Source of the DNA: Doryteuthis pealeii
Taxonomy: Eukaryota > Mollusca > Cephalopoda > Myopsida > Loliginidae
Reading direction: 5' to 3'
Length of the DNA: 64,000 nucleotides
Assembly: GCA_023376005.1 (NCBI GenBank)
Contig: CM042145.1
Location: forward strand, 19,208,431-19,272,430
The position numbers and the translations under genes are program-made. The stretch's first letter is position 1; each line of letters starts with the position of its first letter. The notes under the pieces are model-generated. The model was given only the letters and a program-made list of their open reading frames with translations. It had not been told where the DNA came from and did no database searches. This document shows positions 10,176-20,477 of the stretch, piece by piece.

Positions 10176-10915
10176 CCATTTCATCTTCATCAGGTCACAC
10201 TGGCAGCCTGGATATCCATAAGCCTTTCTTTAGCCAAGCATCCCTATTGTGTAGGTGTACATAGGAAAAGGTCACTATATGAGTTTGTTTCTCCAGCAAG
10301 TGTTGCATACCTCTTTCCTTTCTTCCATTCTTCTTCTGTTCTTCTAGCGTCTCTTCTAGCGTCTGGACTTCGTCTTGGTGGTCGGTCGCACTTAGCTCAT
10401 TTCTTCTTCTAGATCAGTCTTGTTACCAGACATTCACAACCACAAAACCGTAAGCTTTTATTTACTTAACTAAACTTTCATGTAACAAAACTAGCGCGCG
10501 TATGCAGGTGAGTTCCAGTTAAGGCAGACATCTTCTCTGCCTGACTCTAAACTGAAACTGAAGACCCAACCAGGTCCCACGTGACTTCACGTATTTCGCG
10601 GCTTTCTGTAATATTCCATGGAAGTCCCCCATGATATGAGAAGGGCCATCTCTTTAGAAATACAGGGGATTGACAATAATCTTATGCAACGCATAAGATT
10701 ATGTAACAAAGCAGTGTCCACATGTCTTGTTCATCTTCCTTGGATGGTTTGTATGATGGGGAATGTGGCCGTACAATTGCTTTCTTGTCGAGTGATGCTT
10801 CCAAGATTTGTTCAAGATAGCATCAGCATCCTTGTGTAGCTAGATTCTAGTTTTCTCTCTTAAGCGCTTCATTAGAGTCCAAGTGGTGCAACCGTACAGT
10901 AGCACTGACATGTGT
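10176..10915 (-). pseudogene. LINE-R 3' fragment split by a solo LTR
   Basis: Minus-strand sequence on both sides of 10301-10708 matches the C-terminal region of the non-LTR ORF2 best read at 40728-41222 (plus-strand GTGTCCACATGTCTTGTTCA; GAGTCCAAGTGGTGCAACCG). The region encodes the part following the reverse transcriptase. It is frameshifted, 5'-truncated and dead. Confidence 0.8.
10301..10708 (-). mobile_element. Solo LTR inserted in LINE-R
   Basis: Begins TGTTGCATA and ends TATGTAACA. It is the reverse complement of the LTR at 34904-35334 (shared blocks TTTATTTACTTAACT, CCAGGTCCCACGTGACTTCA, TTTCTAAAGAGATGGCC-like). AGCA lies just outside both ends (10295-10298 and 10710-10713). Removing the insert restores a continuous LINE-R reading, which shows the order of insertion. 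Confidence 0.85.
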
Positions 10916-12320
10916 TGTTCCTAACTTATTTTCAAGCAAATCCTACTCAATAATAACATGCAATACTAAATATTAGTATTTGCAAATAAAATGGACTAAA
11001 AACATAATATCAGCCTATTTACAATCATGCTTTGAAGAGAGAGATACAATTGCTTTTTAAATTAATCCCTATTACATCATGGGGATATCTCTCTTTAACT
11101 CTTAATGTCCTATACCACCAAGTCATATTTGTTTTCTTAATCCACCCCAAATGATAGCCTTTGTTTAAATGTAATATTAAACATATTTAGAAGTCTTTGA
11201 TTTAAGGGAAATAACAGGTAACCTTAAATGAAAAGGCCATTTTTAACCATTTTTTGATAAATCCTTATAGGAATGGAGCTCTGGACTTGGAAAATTCTCA
11301 ACAGGATGTTAAGAGTTAAACAGGTTTGTATAATGAACAACTTTACTTACTTTTAACAACTTTTTTAGAATAAAAAAAATAGATTTTTAAATAATTATTA
11401 AATGTTTACTTTTGAAAATACAGAAAGATTTTCTCTATTTATAGATAGGTAACTAACTGCTTTCAGATAGATACCTACAGAAATGTACTCATTCATTAGA
11501 AATCTTTCTTTTACACACACACACTTTGCAATTTAGTCTAATTACAAAACGGGATATTTTTCATTGAAAAAAAAAAAAAAAAAAAAAAAAATGCAAGCAA
11601 ATATAAATTTACAAAATGAAGTTACCAGTCTATTGTTGATAAACCTACTTCAAAATTATTCTGGTATAAATTTTCATTCATAAGCAATATCAAATTTTCA
11701 AACCTCAAATTTTCTACATCAAGACACATTTTTACATATTTGAGAAGTGGTAGTAATAAATGCCAAGAACATCTGCAGCTCATACAAAAAATATACATTC
11801 AGTAAAATTCAATAGGAAAAAAAAAAACATTGGGAAAGAATAAACTTGTAAATTCTATACAATAATAACGTAACGTAAGTTTTTAATAAGTACAAAGCAA
11901 AAGGTTGTTTTGTGAACCAAGTCACACTAGAGTTAAGCAAGGAAAAAAAAAAAATCTTTATTTGAATACCATAAAGTAAAAAATACAATACATTTGACCT
12001 TTCTTTTTAGTTTTTTATCAGGAGGAATTCTGAAAGTTTCTAAAATAAGCTTTTTTTTTTTCAATTGCCAAATCACATTAACTGGATTAATAAAAAATAA
12101 AACAACATTTCTTTGGCTTACTGAAGAAGAATAGACATTTTTCCGCCACTATCTTTACTATCTTATCCAATAAGTTCATAATGCCATCCATCCAGAATCT
12201 TTTTTTCCTTTCTCAGCAAATAATCACACTAGATGCCTTATACAGTTTTCTAAAGACTCAAACATCTTTTTTTCATTAAAAGAATTTTTCAAAAACTAGG
12301 ATAAAATTAAATTAGTGAAA
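10916..12320. other. AT-rich stretch, no recognised gene
   Basis: No tRNA-like box, conserved frame or named repeat was recognised. There are several poly-A/T tracts, the longest at 11566-11590. It could be unique intergenic or intronic sequence or very old decayed repeats. Confidence 0.5.
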
Positions 12321-12321
12321 T

Positions 12322-12475
12322 AGATCACTAATTAAGGCTGAGCCTATTCTAGTAGTGACCACCCCAAGCAGAGTTTAACAGGTTTGAATTCAGAATTTTC
12401 CTTCTCCTAGACTGGTCGCCTTACTAAGGTTAAAGAGCCCAGTTGCCCTACTATTTAACATAACTTCTTCACAAA
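12322..12475 (-). mobile_element. SINE-B 3' part with tail type ii
   Basis: Minus-strand order is SINE-B body (GGGCTCTTTAACCTTAGTAA), AAATTCTGAATTCAAACCTG, then GGTCACTACTAGAATAGGCT and ATTAGTGATCTATTTC. This tail also follows SINE-B at 45507 and 60878. The head is missing. Confidence 0.8.
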
Positions 12476-12562
12476 CTCTTCTACTTTCTTTGACACCCTT
12501 GACTACTTTTACAGTTTATCAACCTTACCCCCACCGAGATAAAATCTCATCCACATTCCAGC

Positions 12563-12850
12563 CAAGTATATATTTACCAAACTCCTCCGCATGTGTAGGA
12601 TGTGATACAAGGTCAATTTCTTAAGCGGAGTTTAACAGGTTTGAATTCTGAGTTTTCCTTCTCCTAGACTGGTTGCCTAACCAAGGTTAAAGAGCCCAGT
12701 CTGCACTATTATTTACCCATAGCTGGAGGGAGAATAGTTGGATTCATACCTTTCCCAAGAGTATTAGCGAACTGTAGCTTTGTTGAGGATTTGAACTCGG
12801 ATGACGAGTCCATTTCCTACGACTCAAACCATTTCACTATGGCCTCCAAT
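12563..12850 (-). mobile_element. SINE-B, near full length, tail type i
   Basis: The complement of the plus-strand right end gives the head (TTTGAGTCGTAGGAAATGGA, box B GAGTTCAAATCC). The tail (complement of CCTCCGCATGTGTAGGATGT) lies at the left, flanked by TATATATTTACC. Small deletions affect the anticodon-equivalent region. Confidence 0.9.
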
Positions 12851-12962
12851 AGATAAATCTAAAAAAGTGCAATATCTGGTGAATGTGTCAGATTAATCAA
12901 AACTTCCCAATCAAAATGCAATCATTTTTGCCTGGTCAACCCCCCCCCCAAAAAAAAAAAAC

Positions 12963-13090
12963 CTGTTTATTTAGATTTTCCAACTACTGTCATCTTTATT
13001 GTTATATACACAACATTTCAGCCAATTTGCCCTCCAACCTTCTTCAGGTGTTCTTGTCGAACTCAGAAGCCTTCATGTCAGAATCAGAAC
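12963..13090 (-). mobile_element. SINE-E 3' end
   Basis: On the minus strand this reads ACCTGAAGAAGGTTGGAGGG, then TTGGCTGAAATGTTGTGTAT and ACAATAAAGATGACAG. The putative stem II uses G.U-compatible pairs (GGTTG with TGGCT) where other copies use GGCCG/CGGCC. Core at 13015-13047. Confidence 0.75.
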
Positions 13091-13111
13091 ACATTATGTA
13101 ACAGATATAAG

Positions 13112-13362
13112 TGTTGACTTAATACAGTTCTAAGTGAGAATCATCTAGGAGGTTGCAGGTTCAATCCTGACTACAGGCAAAAATAACAGAATACTTAACA
13201 TAGCTTAACATTTGTACCCATTCATGGTTAATGGAATGAGAACAATCCCCAATGGATTAAATAATAATCTACCCTTGAATAATAATTCAACATGAAGGCT
13301 CCCCAAGTTTGACAAGAAACACCCGAAGAAGGCCGGAGGACATATCAGCCGAAAAGATGTTA
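13112..13362 (+). mobile_element. SINE-E with tRNA-like head, 3'-truncated
   Basis: GGTTGCAGGTTCAATCCTGA around 13151-13170 is a clear box B. Upstream GTTCTAAGTGAGAATCATCT resembles the anticodon region of a tRNA head. The body runs through ACCCATTCATGGTTAATGGA to the core CCGAAGAAGGCCGG and breaks off soon after GAAAAG. It forms an inverted pair with the preceding SINE-E fragment. Confidence 0.75.
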
Positions 13363-13767
13363 AACTGTCAGCTTAATTCAACTCTCCTATGGTATCCAAA
13401 TTTCTTGGTAATCATTTTGCAATTGAATCCAACCTGGAAAAGTGAAGATAGTGCAATCAAAAGGAAGCAGAAACTTTCAACACCTTAAACAGGTTTCCTT
13501 TATTTAATAGATATTTATTAATGTAGTCTCAATATCATTGTATGACCATATGACCTATGGATGCAGGGTTTGGGGACCACTTGTGAATTTCATATTCTCA
13601 TGTTATTCCTTCCATGAATTCACCAGAGGGGAATTTGTTGGTTAGAACCGACTCAACCAACTCAAGGTGAATGCCGTAACAGCAACAGTATGACTATATT
13701 ATTAATACGCTTGTTCCTAAATCTTCCATCCGTTATCATCCTGCAACACCCTCTGGTTAAAAATGAC
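13363..13767. other. Unclassified stretch
   Basis: Includes a moderately GC-richer segment (about 13555-13670, CCTATGGATGCAGGGTTTGG) that looks like an old repeat with no second copy recognised here. Confidence 0.4.
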
Positions 13768-14072
13768 ATAAGAATTTCAATTACCATCGAATTGGCAAGA
13801 CAAGGCAACAAAGAAGCCGCAACTTGATACAGATCTTACCTTGTTGCAAGCCTATTGCAGAATGGTAGATTATTTATCAGGCATCATAACACCACAGAAA
13901 CCAATCATGACTCAAGGAATAGAATCACCCAAATATATGAATGAAGTATTCCTGAGTGCCATAAATACCAGCTACTTTGGGCACCAGTTCAGTTGTGCTT
14001 AGTTATTGTTGTTGTTGTTGTTGTTGTTGTTCAAACCAACAGTATACTAACTTACTCCAACAAAACCATGTT
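13768..14072 (+). repeat. Repeat G
   Basis: Contains ATCGAATTGGCAAGACAAGG near the left and CCAACAGTATACTAACTTAC at the right, shared with the copies at 32402 and 42064. A (TTG)n expansion (14005-14030) interrupts the conserved GCTGTTGTCC block. The family has no open frame or tRNA box. Confidence 0.85.
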
Positions 14073-14152
14073 TAATTTTAGTATATTTTAGTAATTTGCT
14101 ATTTCCTACTGTCAGGCAAGTATAATCCAACAGTCAAAATTTTCATCTACTT

Positions 14153-14654
14153 CAGTGGTTCCCAAACTTTTTCTATTCCCACACCCTTAAAAGAGTTTTG
14201 CTCTGACCTCACACCCCTACAATGGTTATTTCCTATAACTCCAACATAAAGAAAGGGGAACCACTCTTGACTGATAAATTATTTATTTATTTTCCCATTA
14301 AACTAACCCTAAACTGTAACCCTAACCCCATCTTCTTTTTCCTAGTAGATCAATAAATAAATAAATAATTTATCAGTCAAGAGTGGTTCCCCTTTGTTTA
14401 TGTTGGACTTATAGGAAATAACCCCTACAATTTATACTTTTGTTCAAAAATATAGAATGTGAATCCATACTACAGTTTTATCAAAAGATCATATATATTT
14501 CACTCTCTAAATAATAATAATAATCTGAAATAAAGAAACGAAAATATAAATAATATTAATTACAAAAGAAAATTTTTTAAATCTAAATTTGAACTGACGT
14601 TTCTCGCACCCCCTGGAATGATGCTCGCACTCCCAGGGGGTGTGTGCTCCCCTG
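14153..14654. mobile_element. hAT-type MITE with perfect 8-bp target duplication
   Basis: Ends are CAGTGGTTCCCAAAC and the CACACACCC...GCTCCCCTG end, i.e. CAG...CTG as in hAT elements. The 8-bp duplication ATCTACTT lies at 14145-14152 and 14655-14662. It encodes no transposase. The centre is a 67-bp-arm palindrome whose arms carry second, TIR-like GGTTCCCC ends, so the element looks like two head-to-head units mobilised as one. Confidence 0.9.
14225..14422. repeat. Palindrome inside the hAT MITE
   Basis: GTTATTTCCTATAACTCCAA on the left is mirrored by TTGGACTTATAGGAAATAAC on the right, with arms of about 67 bp. The loop contains TAACCCTAAAC and TAACCCTAACCCC, a few telomere-like units. Confidence 0.9.
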
Positions 14655-14662
14655 ATCTACTT

Positions 14663-15311
14663 CTATGATATTTTAATATCACTTGATGAAATCTAAACCA
14701 AGAAAAGAGATTAAACTGTCAATCTTTTGATTTACAGTTTAATATTCTAATCAGGAAGCCATTTAAAACATGTAAAAATAAATAAATAAATAATAAATAA
14801 ATTAAACAAAATAAAACTGAACAAATGTAAAAACATCAATTATAAGAAATAGTGAAGTGTTGTACATTAGGATTTACAAGTGTTTCAATTGCTCTCTATC
14901 AGCCAAAGTGTAAGCTTGAAATAGAAAAAAAAAATTGCTTTGATCTAGTCCTATTAAATATAAAAACCCACAGTAAAAATTGGCTTTGGAGAAACCCTCG
15001 ACTACAAACAGGCTTTTAATCTGACACTACGCAACCTTCACATATTTACCATGATAACCTTTTATCAGAGGCAACAGTTTGTTTTATGCGAATGTTTACA
15101 GAAAACTCTCATACTATTAAAACAGATCAGCCACAAGTCTAGTTTCTTGATTGTTTCACTTCTTTATAAAAAGAAGATTCATGAAGGTGTCCTTTAACAA
15201 CAATGATGATGCATTGGCTGGCTGAATATCACCTTCAACAAAGTCAATACTTTACTGCTGATGGACAAAAACTATAGCAAACAAAATAAAGTAAAAAGTA
15301 AAAAGCAAAAT
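14663..15311. other. AT-rich stretch without recognised feature
   Basis: A (TAAA)n-like tract lies near 14778-14800. No other repeat or coding signal was recognised. Confidence 0.5.
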
Positions 15312-15533
15312 CGTCGGGGTGGCCTAAAGTCGGTATCAGCCAGACAGCAAAGGAGTCTATCCCCTTTTACCTAGTACTAGACCAAGGAAATTGTTTTTTT
15401 TTTGCCACACCTACCATCAGCTCTTTACTTTACAGCACAGATCCCTGTGCTACTCATACACTGAGTTGGCTAGGGCTGGTATCAAACCAGGAACCTTGTG
15501 GTTCCTTACGCACACGCTCTATCAACTGAGCAT
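15312..15533 (-). mobile_element. SINE-A, nearly complete
   Basis: The plus strand begins CGTCGGGGTGGCCTAAAGTC and ends ATCAACTGAGCA. A T-run replaces part of the GTCTGAGGTGGAGCG block. The head (right end) has lost the outer acceptor bases. Confidence 0.88.
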
Positions 15534-15572
15534 ATTTGAATATTATTTGCTTTAACTTTTTAGATGAGGCTT

Positions 15573-15690
15573 GATAATTTGCATTATTTAGATTTTTCAG
15601 ACTGTTATCCTCATCTTTATTGTTATATACACAACATTTCGGCTGATGTACCCTTCGCTTTCTTCAGGTGTTTCTTGTCGTAATTGGGAG
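15573..15690 (-). mobile_element. SINE-E 3' end, left half of an inverted pair
   Basis: The minus strand reads GACAAGAAACACCTGAAGAA, then ATCAGCCGAAATGTTGTG and a tail ending CTGAAAAATCTAAAT. The core is at 15636-15667; its stem II has degenerated. Confidence 0.75.
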
Positions 15691-15796
15691 CCTTTACTGA
15701 ACTTTGAAGAAGGCCAGAGGGCACATCGGTCATAATGTTGCGTATATAACAATAAAGATGAGGACAACAGTCTGAAAAATCTAAATAATACAAAAT
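15691..15796 (+). mobile_element. SINE-E 3' end, right half of an inverted pair
   Basis: TTTGAAGAAGGCCAGAGGGC followed by ACAATAAAGATGAGGACAAC and CAGTCTGAAAAATCTAAATA. The GAAAC element is mutated to ATAAT. Together with the preceding copy it forms an imperfect palindrome of about 220 bp. Confidence 0.75.
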
Positions 15797-15961
15797 ACTT
15801 GAAAATACAATTAAGATTAAAATAAAAAAGTTTTTTAAAGCAATACCTAGCTTGAATAATTTTCTATTGGTAATGAGATTTTATTTCTTTTTTTTTTTTT
15901 TTTTTTTTTTTACTAAGCATAACTTGGGATTTCCCATTTTAAAATTTATACAAATATAAAA

Positions 15962-16276
15962 CAGAGGTGCTGATAGATAAGCGTCCTGCGTCCCTGACGC
16001 ATAAAGATCTAAAAGGAAGCAGTAAAATCATATCCATGCATCCCAGTGTTTTTCTTTTTTCTTCTCTCTCTATTTCAAGCTAACTGTAAATACATTTCAA
16101 TAGTTTCTTAGAAATTAATTATACTGGATAGGTTACAAAGCAGGAGTTAGATGGCTTTAGTTGTTTCCCCAGATCATAAATAAAAACCCTACAATTTATT
16201 AAGAAACTTTAGTTGGGACCCATCAAATTTCTTGGGGACTCATTCAAAGAAAATCAAAAAGCTATCAGCATCACTG
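15962..16276 (+). mobile_element. MITE-C, 315-bp form
   Basis: Ends are CAGAGGTGCTGATAG and CTATCAGCATCACTG. The 6-bp duplication ATAAAA flanks both sides (15956-15961 and 16277-16282). The subterminal repeats also match each other (GCGTCCTGCGTCCC against the reverse complement of the other end), as in a non-autonomous DNA transposon. Confidence 0.9.
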
Positions 16277-16282
16277 ATAAAA

Positions 16283-17035
16283 TCAATATTTTGTTCAGAT
16301 AAAATTTGAGGAAAAAGTGTTTTTTTTTCCCTTCTTATTTCATGTGAATTCATAGGAAAAAGGAACATGATATTAATCACAAATATTGAAGGATTTAAAA
16401 AGTCTTTAAGCTTTTTTGTATTTTTTTATTATTTATATTTCCTCCCTAAGCTCATAGATATTATAATCTATGGCAGGTATGGAAGAGTTGTTGTTGTTCT
16501 TATTATAATGGAGATTGTGTGTTTTTTTTTCCTGTCTGTAACTGAAACTATATTACTACTCAAGTCACAATTTCCTTTTACGTCACATTCTCCACAATCT
16601 TATTTTTATTCATTTTATTTAAACCTTACATCACATTCTCTATATTTTATTTTTATTTAAACCTCAATTATTGATAAAATTGTTTTACATTACTAATGCT
16701 GTTGGCCTTATCTACATGCTAATAATATGCTATTTTATTTATATATACAACAAAATAGCGGTTCACAGTGTGAACGGGAAGGCCGATTTACATATTGATA
16801 TTAAAAACTTGATTTTAATAAATCTGTGCTTAGTATTATTGATTTCTAATTGTTTGGTTTTATCTTAATGAATATGAGCAAAAATCTCGGGGATGAATCT
16901 TAGTAAGTTTCAGTTGTTCTATTTTTTTCGATTATACCCCCCTCTGTTTCAAATCTTTTTATCTGTATTCTTATTTAGTTTCATTAGCCTTTCTAATTTA
17001 GCATAATATTTTATTACATTAAAACTTAAATACTT
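16283..17035. other. AT-rich stretch upstream of a Helitron-like terminus
   Basis: No Rep/helicase motif or conserved frame was recognised. It may be the body of a non-autonomous Helitron whose 5' end could not be placed. Confidence 0.35.
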
Positions 17036-17066
17036 GCACCTTACGGAGGGTGCATATATTTGCTAG
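17036..17066 (+). mobile_element. Helitron-like 3' terminus
   Basis: A short hairpin (GCACC at 17036-17040 with GGTGC at 17049-17053) is followed after 9 nt by CTAG (17063-17066) and then T. Helitrons end in CTRR about 10 nt after a hairpin and insert before T. The arrangement fits, but five base pairs can occur by chance. Confidence 0.5.
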
Positions 17067-17179
17067 TATTATCAATATCAATTATAAAATACTGAATTCT
17101 TATAAAACAGACTTTAACATAAAATGTAACAACACTTTACATTTAAATGTAAAAATCAGCCATTACAGACGGAAGAGGT

Positions 17180-17308
17180 TCTAAGTCTTATACCGCTCCT
17201 CATCAATTCAGCGCATGAGTAGCACAGCTTGGGTAATCTAATCTGTACAGTAAAGTGGATAGCTGATGGTAGTTGTAGTGCTCAACCTCAGCAAAACAAT
17301 CTCCCTGT
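17180..17308 (+). mobile_element. SINE-A fragment, second subfamily
   Basis: The head is truncated near box B (TCTTATACCGCTCC). The body shows the subfamily insertion GCTTGGGTAATCTAATCTG, also present at 56327. It is abruptly joined to a LINE 3' end at about 17309. Confidence 0.8.
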
Positions 17309-17590
17309 AAGGAGACCACGCCTACACTTTAAAGATGTCTGCAAGAAGGACATGAAGACGTGCTACATTAACACCAACACATGGGAGGTTGGTGCAGAAA
17401 ACCGAGCGACCTGGCACCTCCTTGTCAAACAAGGCATGAAAAGGAGGGAAAAAGAGAGAAAAGAGACCCAGAAGGAAGGAGAGACAACAGTAACTTCAGC
17501 AAGCATAACTGTTACTACAACAGAGATTGCCATTCAAAAACTGGCCTGTTCAGCCACTCATGCAGATGCAGTTAAAAAAAATTTTTAATT
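17309..17590 (+). pseudogene. LINE-Z ORF2 C-terminal fragment
   Basis: The plus strand reads RPRLHFKDVCKKDMKTC, then NTWEVGAENRATWHLLVKQG and MKRREKERKE, a typical end of a non-LTR retrotransposon ORF2. In another frame, after a frameshift, YYNRDCHSKTGLFSHSCRC matches the C-terminal zinc finger. It is followed by poly-A. It is the 3' end of a 5'-truncated copy; the same family appears at 24138 on the minus strand. Confidence 0.85.
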
Positions 17591-17617
17591 AAAAAAAAAA
17601 AAAAAAAAAAAAAAAAG
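17591..17617. repeat. Poly-A tract after LINE-Z
   Basis: A 27-nt A run. A further ~60 bp (TGACTACGCCATCATCTTTA) that looks like LINE 3' UTR follows, so the A run is internal to the element or marks a second insertion. Confidence 0.8.
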
Positions 17618-17679
17618 TTGTGGGCACTGACTACGCCATCATCTTTAGCAGACAGAACGATGCCAACTGCCTGTAAAAG

Positions 17680-18283
17680 GAAAAACTTTTAATTTATTGA
17701 GTGACAACTGCACTGAAGTGATATGTAAATTTGTCTCATAAATCATTAAATACTTCAGGGGAGGAAAAAACTAATGAATAAGAAAATATAAACTTGTAGT
17801 AGCCTTGGCTTAGTACAAGCAAAAATCGAGAGAAAAAATAGCTTTAGTACTAAGGTCAGCAATCTGGTTTCCTCAAAACATTAATAAATTTCATTTTTTA
17901 TTGGATAATCCATAAATGTAACATAAATTAAAACCAAATAAAATCATTGAAAAGTTTTTGGTATATTCATATTTGGAAGTTTTTGTTTTTTTTTACTATT
18001 CTTTATGTGTAAAATAATTTAGCATTTTTTTTTTTTAATTCTAAAAAAAAAAAAAAAAAAAAAAACCTATTGGTTAATTATTTTTTTAAAGCAAATAAGA
18101 ACAAATTACATTTTGGTCTCGGTACAAGAACTAAAGAATTTTGTGTTACGTGTTAGAGAATACAATATTTACAAGTATATTACATTTAAAAGCAGGATTG
18201 TCCAATCAAAATTATAGAACAAACTAAACAATACAAATGTTTGTTTTTTTTAAGTTTTTATTATCAATCCAAATTATAGATAT
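17680..18283. other. AT-rich stretch without recognised feature
   Basis: Poly-A run at 18041-18065; nothing else recognised. Confidence 0.5.
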
Positions 18284-18366
18284 CTATCTATACATATATA
18301 AAGGGCAGTTGGTGTGTATGTTGTATGTCCGGATGAAACTACGAAAGTAAAACAATTGATGACAAA
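18284..18366 (+). mobile_element. Possible Helitron 5' terminus
   Basis: TCTATCTATACATATATAAA followed by GGGCAGTTGGTGTGTATGTT and GTCCGGATGAAACTACG has the TC start and composition seen at some Helitron 5' ends. It runs into a (TA)n tract with no identifiable body. Tentative. Confidence 0.3.

Positions 18367-18406
<40 letters not shown>
18367..18406. repeat. (TA)n microsatellite
   Basis: Perfect TA tract. Confidence 0.97.
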
Positions 18407-18410
<4 letters not shown>

Positions 18411-18448
18411 ATGACAGTAACTCGTGTTCAAATATTGCCATTGCATGA

Positions 18449-18449
<1 letters not shown>

Positions 18450-18476
<27 letters not shown>
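18450..18476. repeat. Poly-A tract
   Basis: An A run that generates Lys/Phe-rich spurious frames. Confidence 0.9.
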
Positions 18477-18479
<3 letters not shown>

Positions 18480-18593
18480 TTCAACAGTCCAAAGAATATA
18501 ACAGTGAGCTTCAAAAAGTTCAATGAGCTGCACGAAAGTGGCTCTTTAGTCCTGCAAATCTTCCCACATTTACAGGTAATTCCAGGGAGCACA

Positions 18594-18645
<52 letters not shown>

Positions 18646-18646
18646 T
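18594..18646. repeat. (TA)n(CA)n compound microsatellite
   Basis: Compound dinucleotide tract, no SINE attached. Confidence 0.95.
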
Positions 18647-19601
18647 AAATATCACCAGTTCTTGCTTTTTGTGCAACAATCATGAAGATTTGATTTATAT
18701 TCGAAGATATTTAAAAATCAAAATATACATTGAAATTCTAATTAAAAATGTCCAACATTTGTAAATCTCAAAAGTAAACAAATCAATACACCAGGGTTTT
18801 TTTTGGTCCCACTCTACCCAGGTGAAGCTGGGTAGCCACTTCTAGGTTTACTTATAGATCTCATTAATATTCTCTTACAGTTTTATATACACATCATAAG
18901 ATAAAGATTAATAATTATCTATAAAATGATTTTAGTTAAGATAGTGTCAAAGAGTTTCACCATTATTGGTGATAATTGCTTCTTTTTTAAAAAAAAAAAT
19001 AGTAAAATTAAGCAAATAAAGATTGTACAATGTGACCCATATACAGGAGTGACATAAATAAAAAATTAATCATTTAGTCTTTTGAGTCATAAAATATAGT
19101 CCAAGGAAATATACTTTTAGCTATTTGCGAAAAATGATATCTTGTAGATTATATCTGAAAAATAATATAAAAACTAAATTAAAACCAAGAAAGTTATGAT
19201 TTTTTTTTTTTTTTTAAATTGTTTCATTATTTTGTGAGCTATCCTGTATAAACAGAAAAGTACTGAATGGGTTTTGTATAAAATTAAAGCTCACATCACA
19301 TCTTATCACAATATACATGTGTGTCTTTCATTGTGAAATTTGTCCATCAATTTCTACTTTTTCCTCTCTTTCACTCATTTATTTGGATTGGCTTTTCCAG
19401 GTGTTGTTATTCAAACTACTTGTATAAAAGACTGCAGTAAAGAACAACTATTGTAATTCATTACATGAGCCATTTATGTATTTAGTTTCAAATGTATTTT
19501 GAAACATAATATTTAAACTGTAAGGTTTCTCTATATATGACTTTTCATTATTTAAAAAAAAAAATAATCTCTCAACTATAGAATACTCTTAGAAGCAATT
19601 G
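18647..19601. other. AT-rich stretch without recognised feature
   Basis: No repeat family or coding signal recognised; poly-T at 19200-19215. Confidence 0.5.
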
Positions 19602-20396
19602 GAGGTGAATGGTGTAATGGTTACCATTGTATGAAATGAACATAGCAAGAGGAGTTCAAATCCTGGACGAGCCTGTTTATATTTAAAATATTGATAATAC
19701 CCTTGAGAAAGGTAAAAATCCAACTATTCTCCCTCCAGCTATGTGTAAATAGTAGAAAGAACGGGCTCTTTAAGCTTGGTATAACAACCTGGTCTAGGAG
19801 AAGGAAAACTGCATTCAAACAAAATGGGCTTCTCTTCTCGTTAGTCAAAACAACTTTGAGAGCTCCTCTTCCCCATCCTCCTCCTCAATCTAATTCAGTC
19901 TAGTACTGGAAGAGAATTTATGCAAATATTTCAACTGGTAATCTGTATATTGATTCACTGGTTTATAACAAAAAGATTAGATTGATAATATGTTCACTCC
20001 CCATCTTCTATTTTATATTAATTATGTTAGGATTAAATTTTATAAATCAAATGTTAATAAAAACTAGTATCATTTAAGGATATCATAAACATTTTTCTAA
20101 ATCCTGGACAAGACTGTATTTCACACAGTCCTTAATACTCTTAGGAAAGGTATGAATCCAACTATGGATAAATAGCAAGATAGATGGACTCTTTAACCTT
20201 GGTATGACAACCAGTCTAGAAGAAGGAAAACTGCATTCAAACAAAAGGGCGGTTCTCTTCTCGTTAGTCAAAACAACTTTGAGAGCTCCTCTTCCCCATC
20301 CTCCCCTTCCCCATCCTCCTCCTCAATCTAATTCAGTCTAACTGGAAGAGAATTTATGCAAATATTTCAACTGGTAATCTGTAGTGGCAATGCAAG
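19602..20396 (+). mobile_element. Composite SINE-B unit with tail type iv
   Basis: Order: a full SINE-B (GGTGTAATGGTTACCATTGT, box B GAGTTCAAATCC); a tail beginning CTTCTCGTTAGTCAAAACAA; about 150 bp of AT-rich sequence; a second SINE-B lacking most of its head (from TAAATCCTGGACAAGACTG at 20099); then the same tail again (20258 on). The same order is seen at 35985-36612 and partly at 31950-32240, so the whole composite has been copied. Confidence 0.85.
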
Positions 20397-20435
20397 CCAA
20401 AAATAATGCAAAATAGGAGTGAAATGAGATCCACT

Positions 20436-20437
20436 TG

Positions 20438-20468
<31 letters not shown>
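20436..20468. repeat. Poly-A tract
   Basis: A 32-nt A run between the composite SINE-B and LINE-R. Confidence 0.9.
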
Positions 20469-20469
<1 letters not shown>

Positions 20470-20477
20470 TTTAAAAT

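Noticed and set aside
14300..14336. Interstitial telomere repeat
   Set aside because: Only a few degenerate TAACCC units inside the loop of a MITE palindrome; too short to call.
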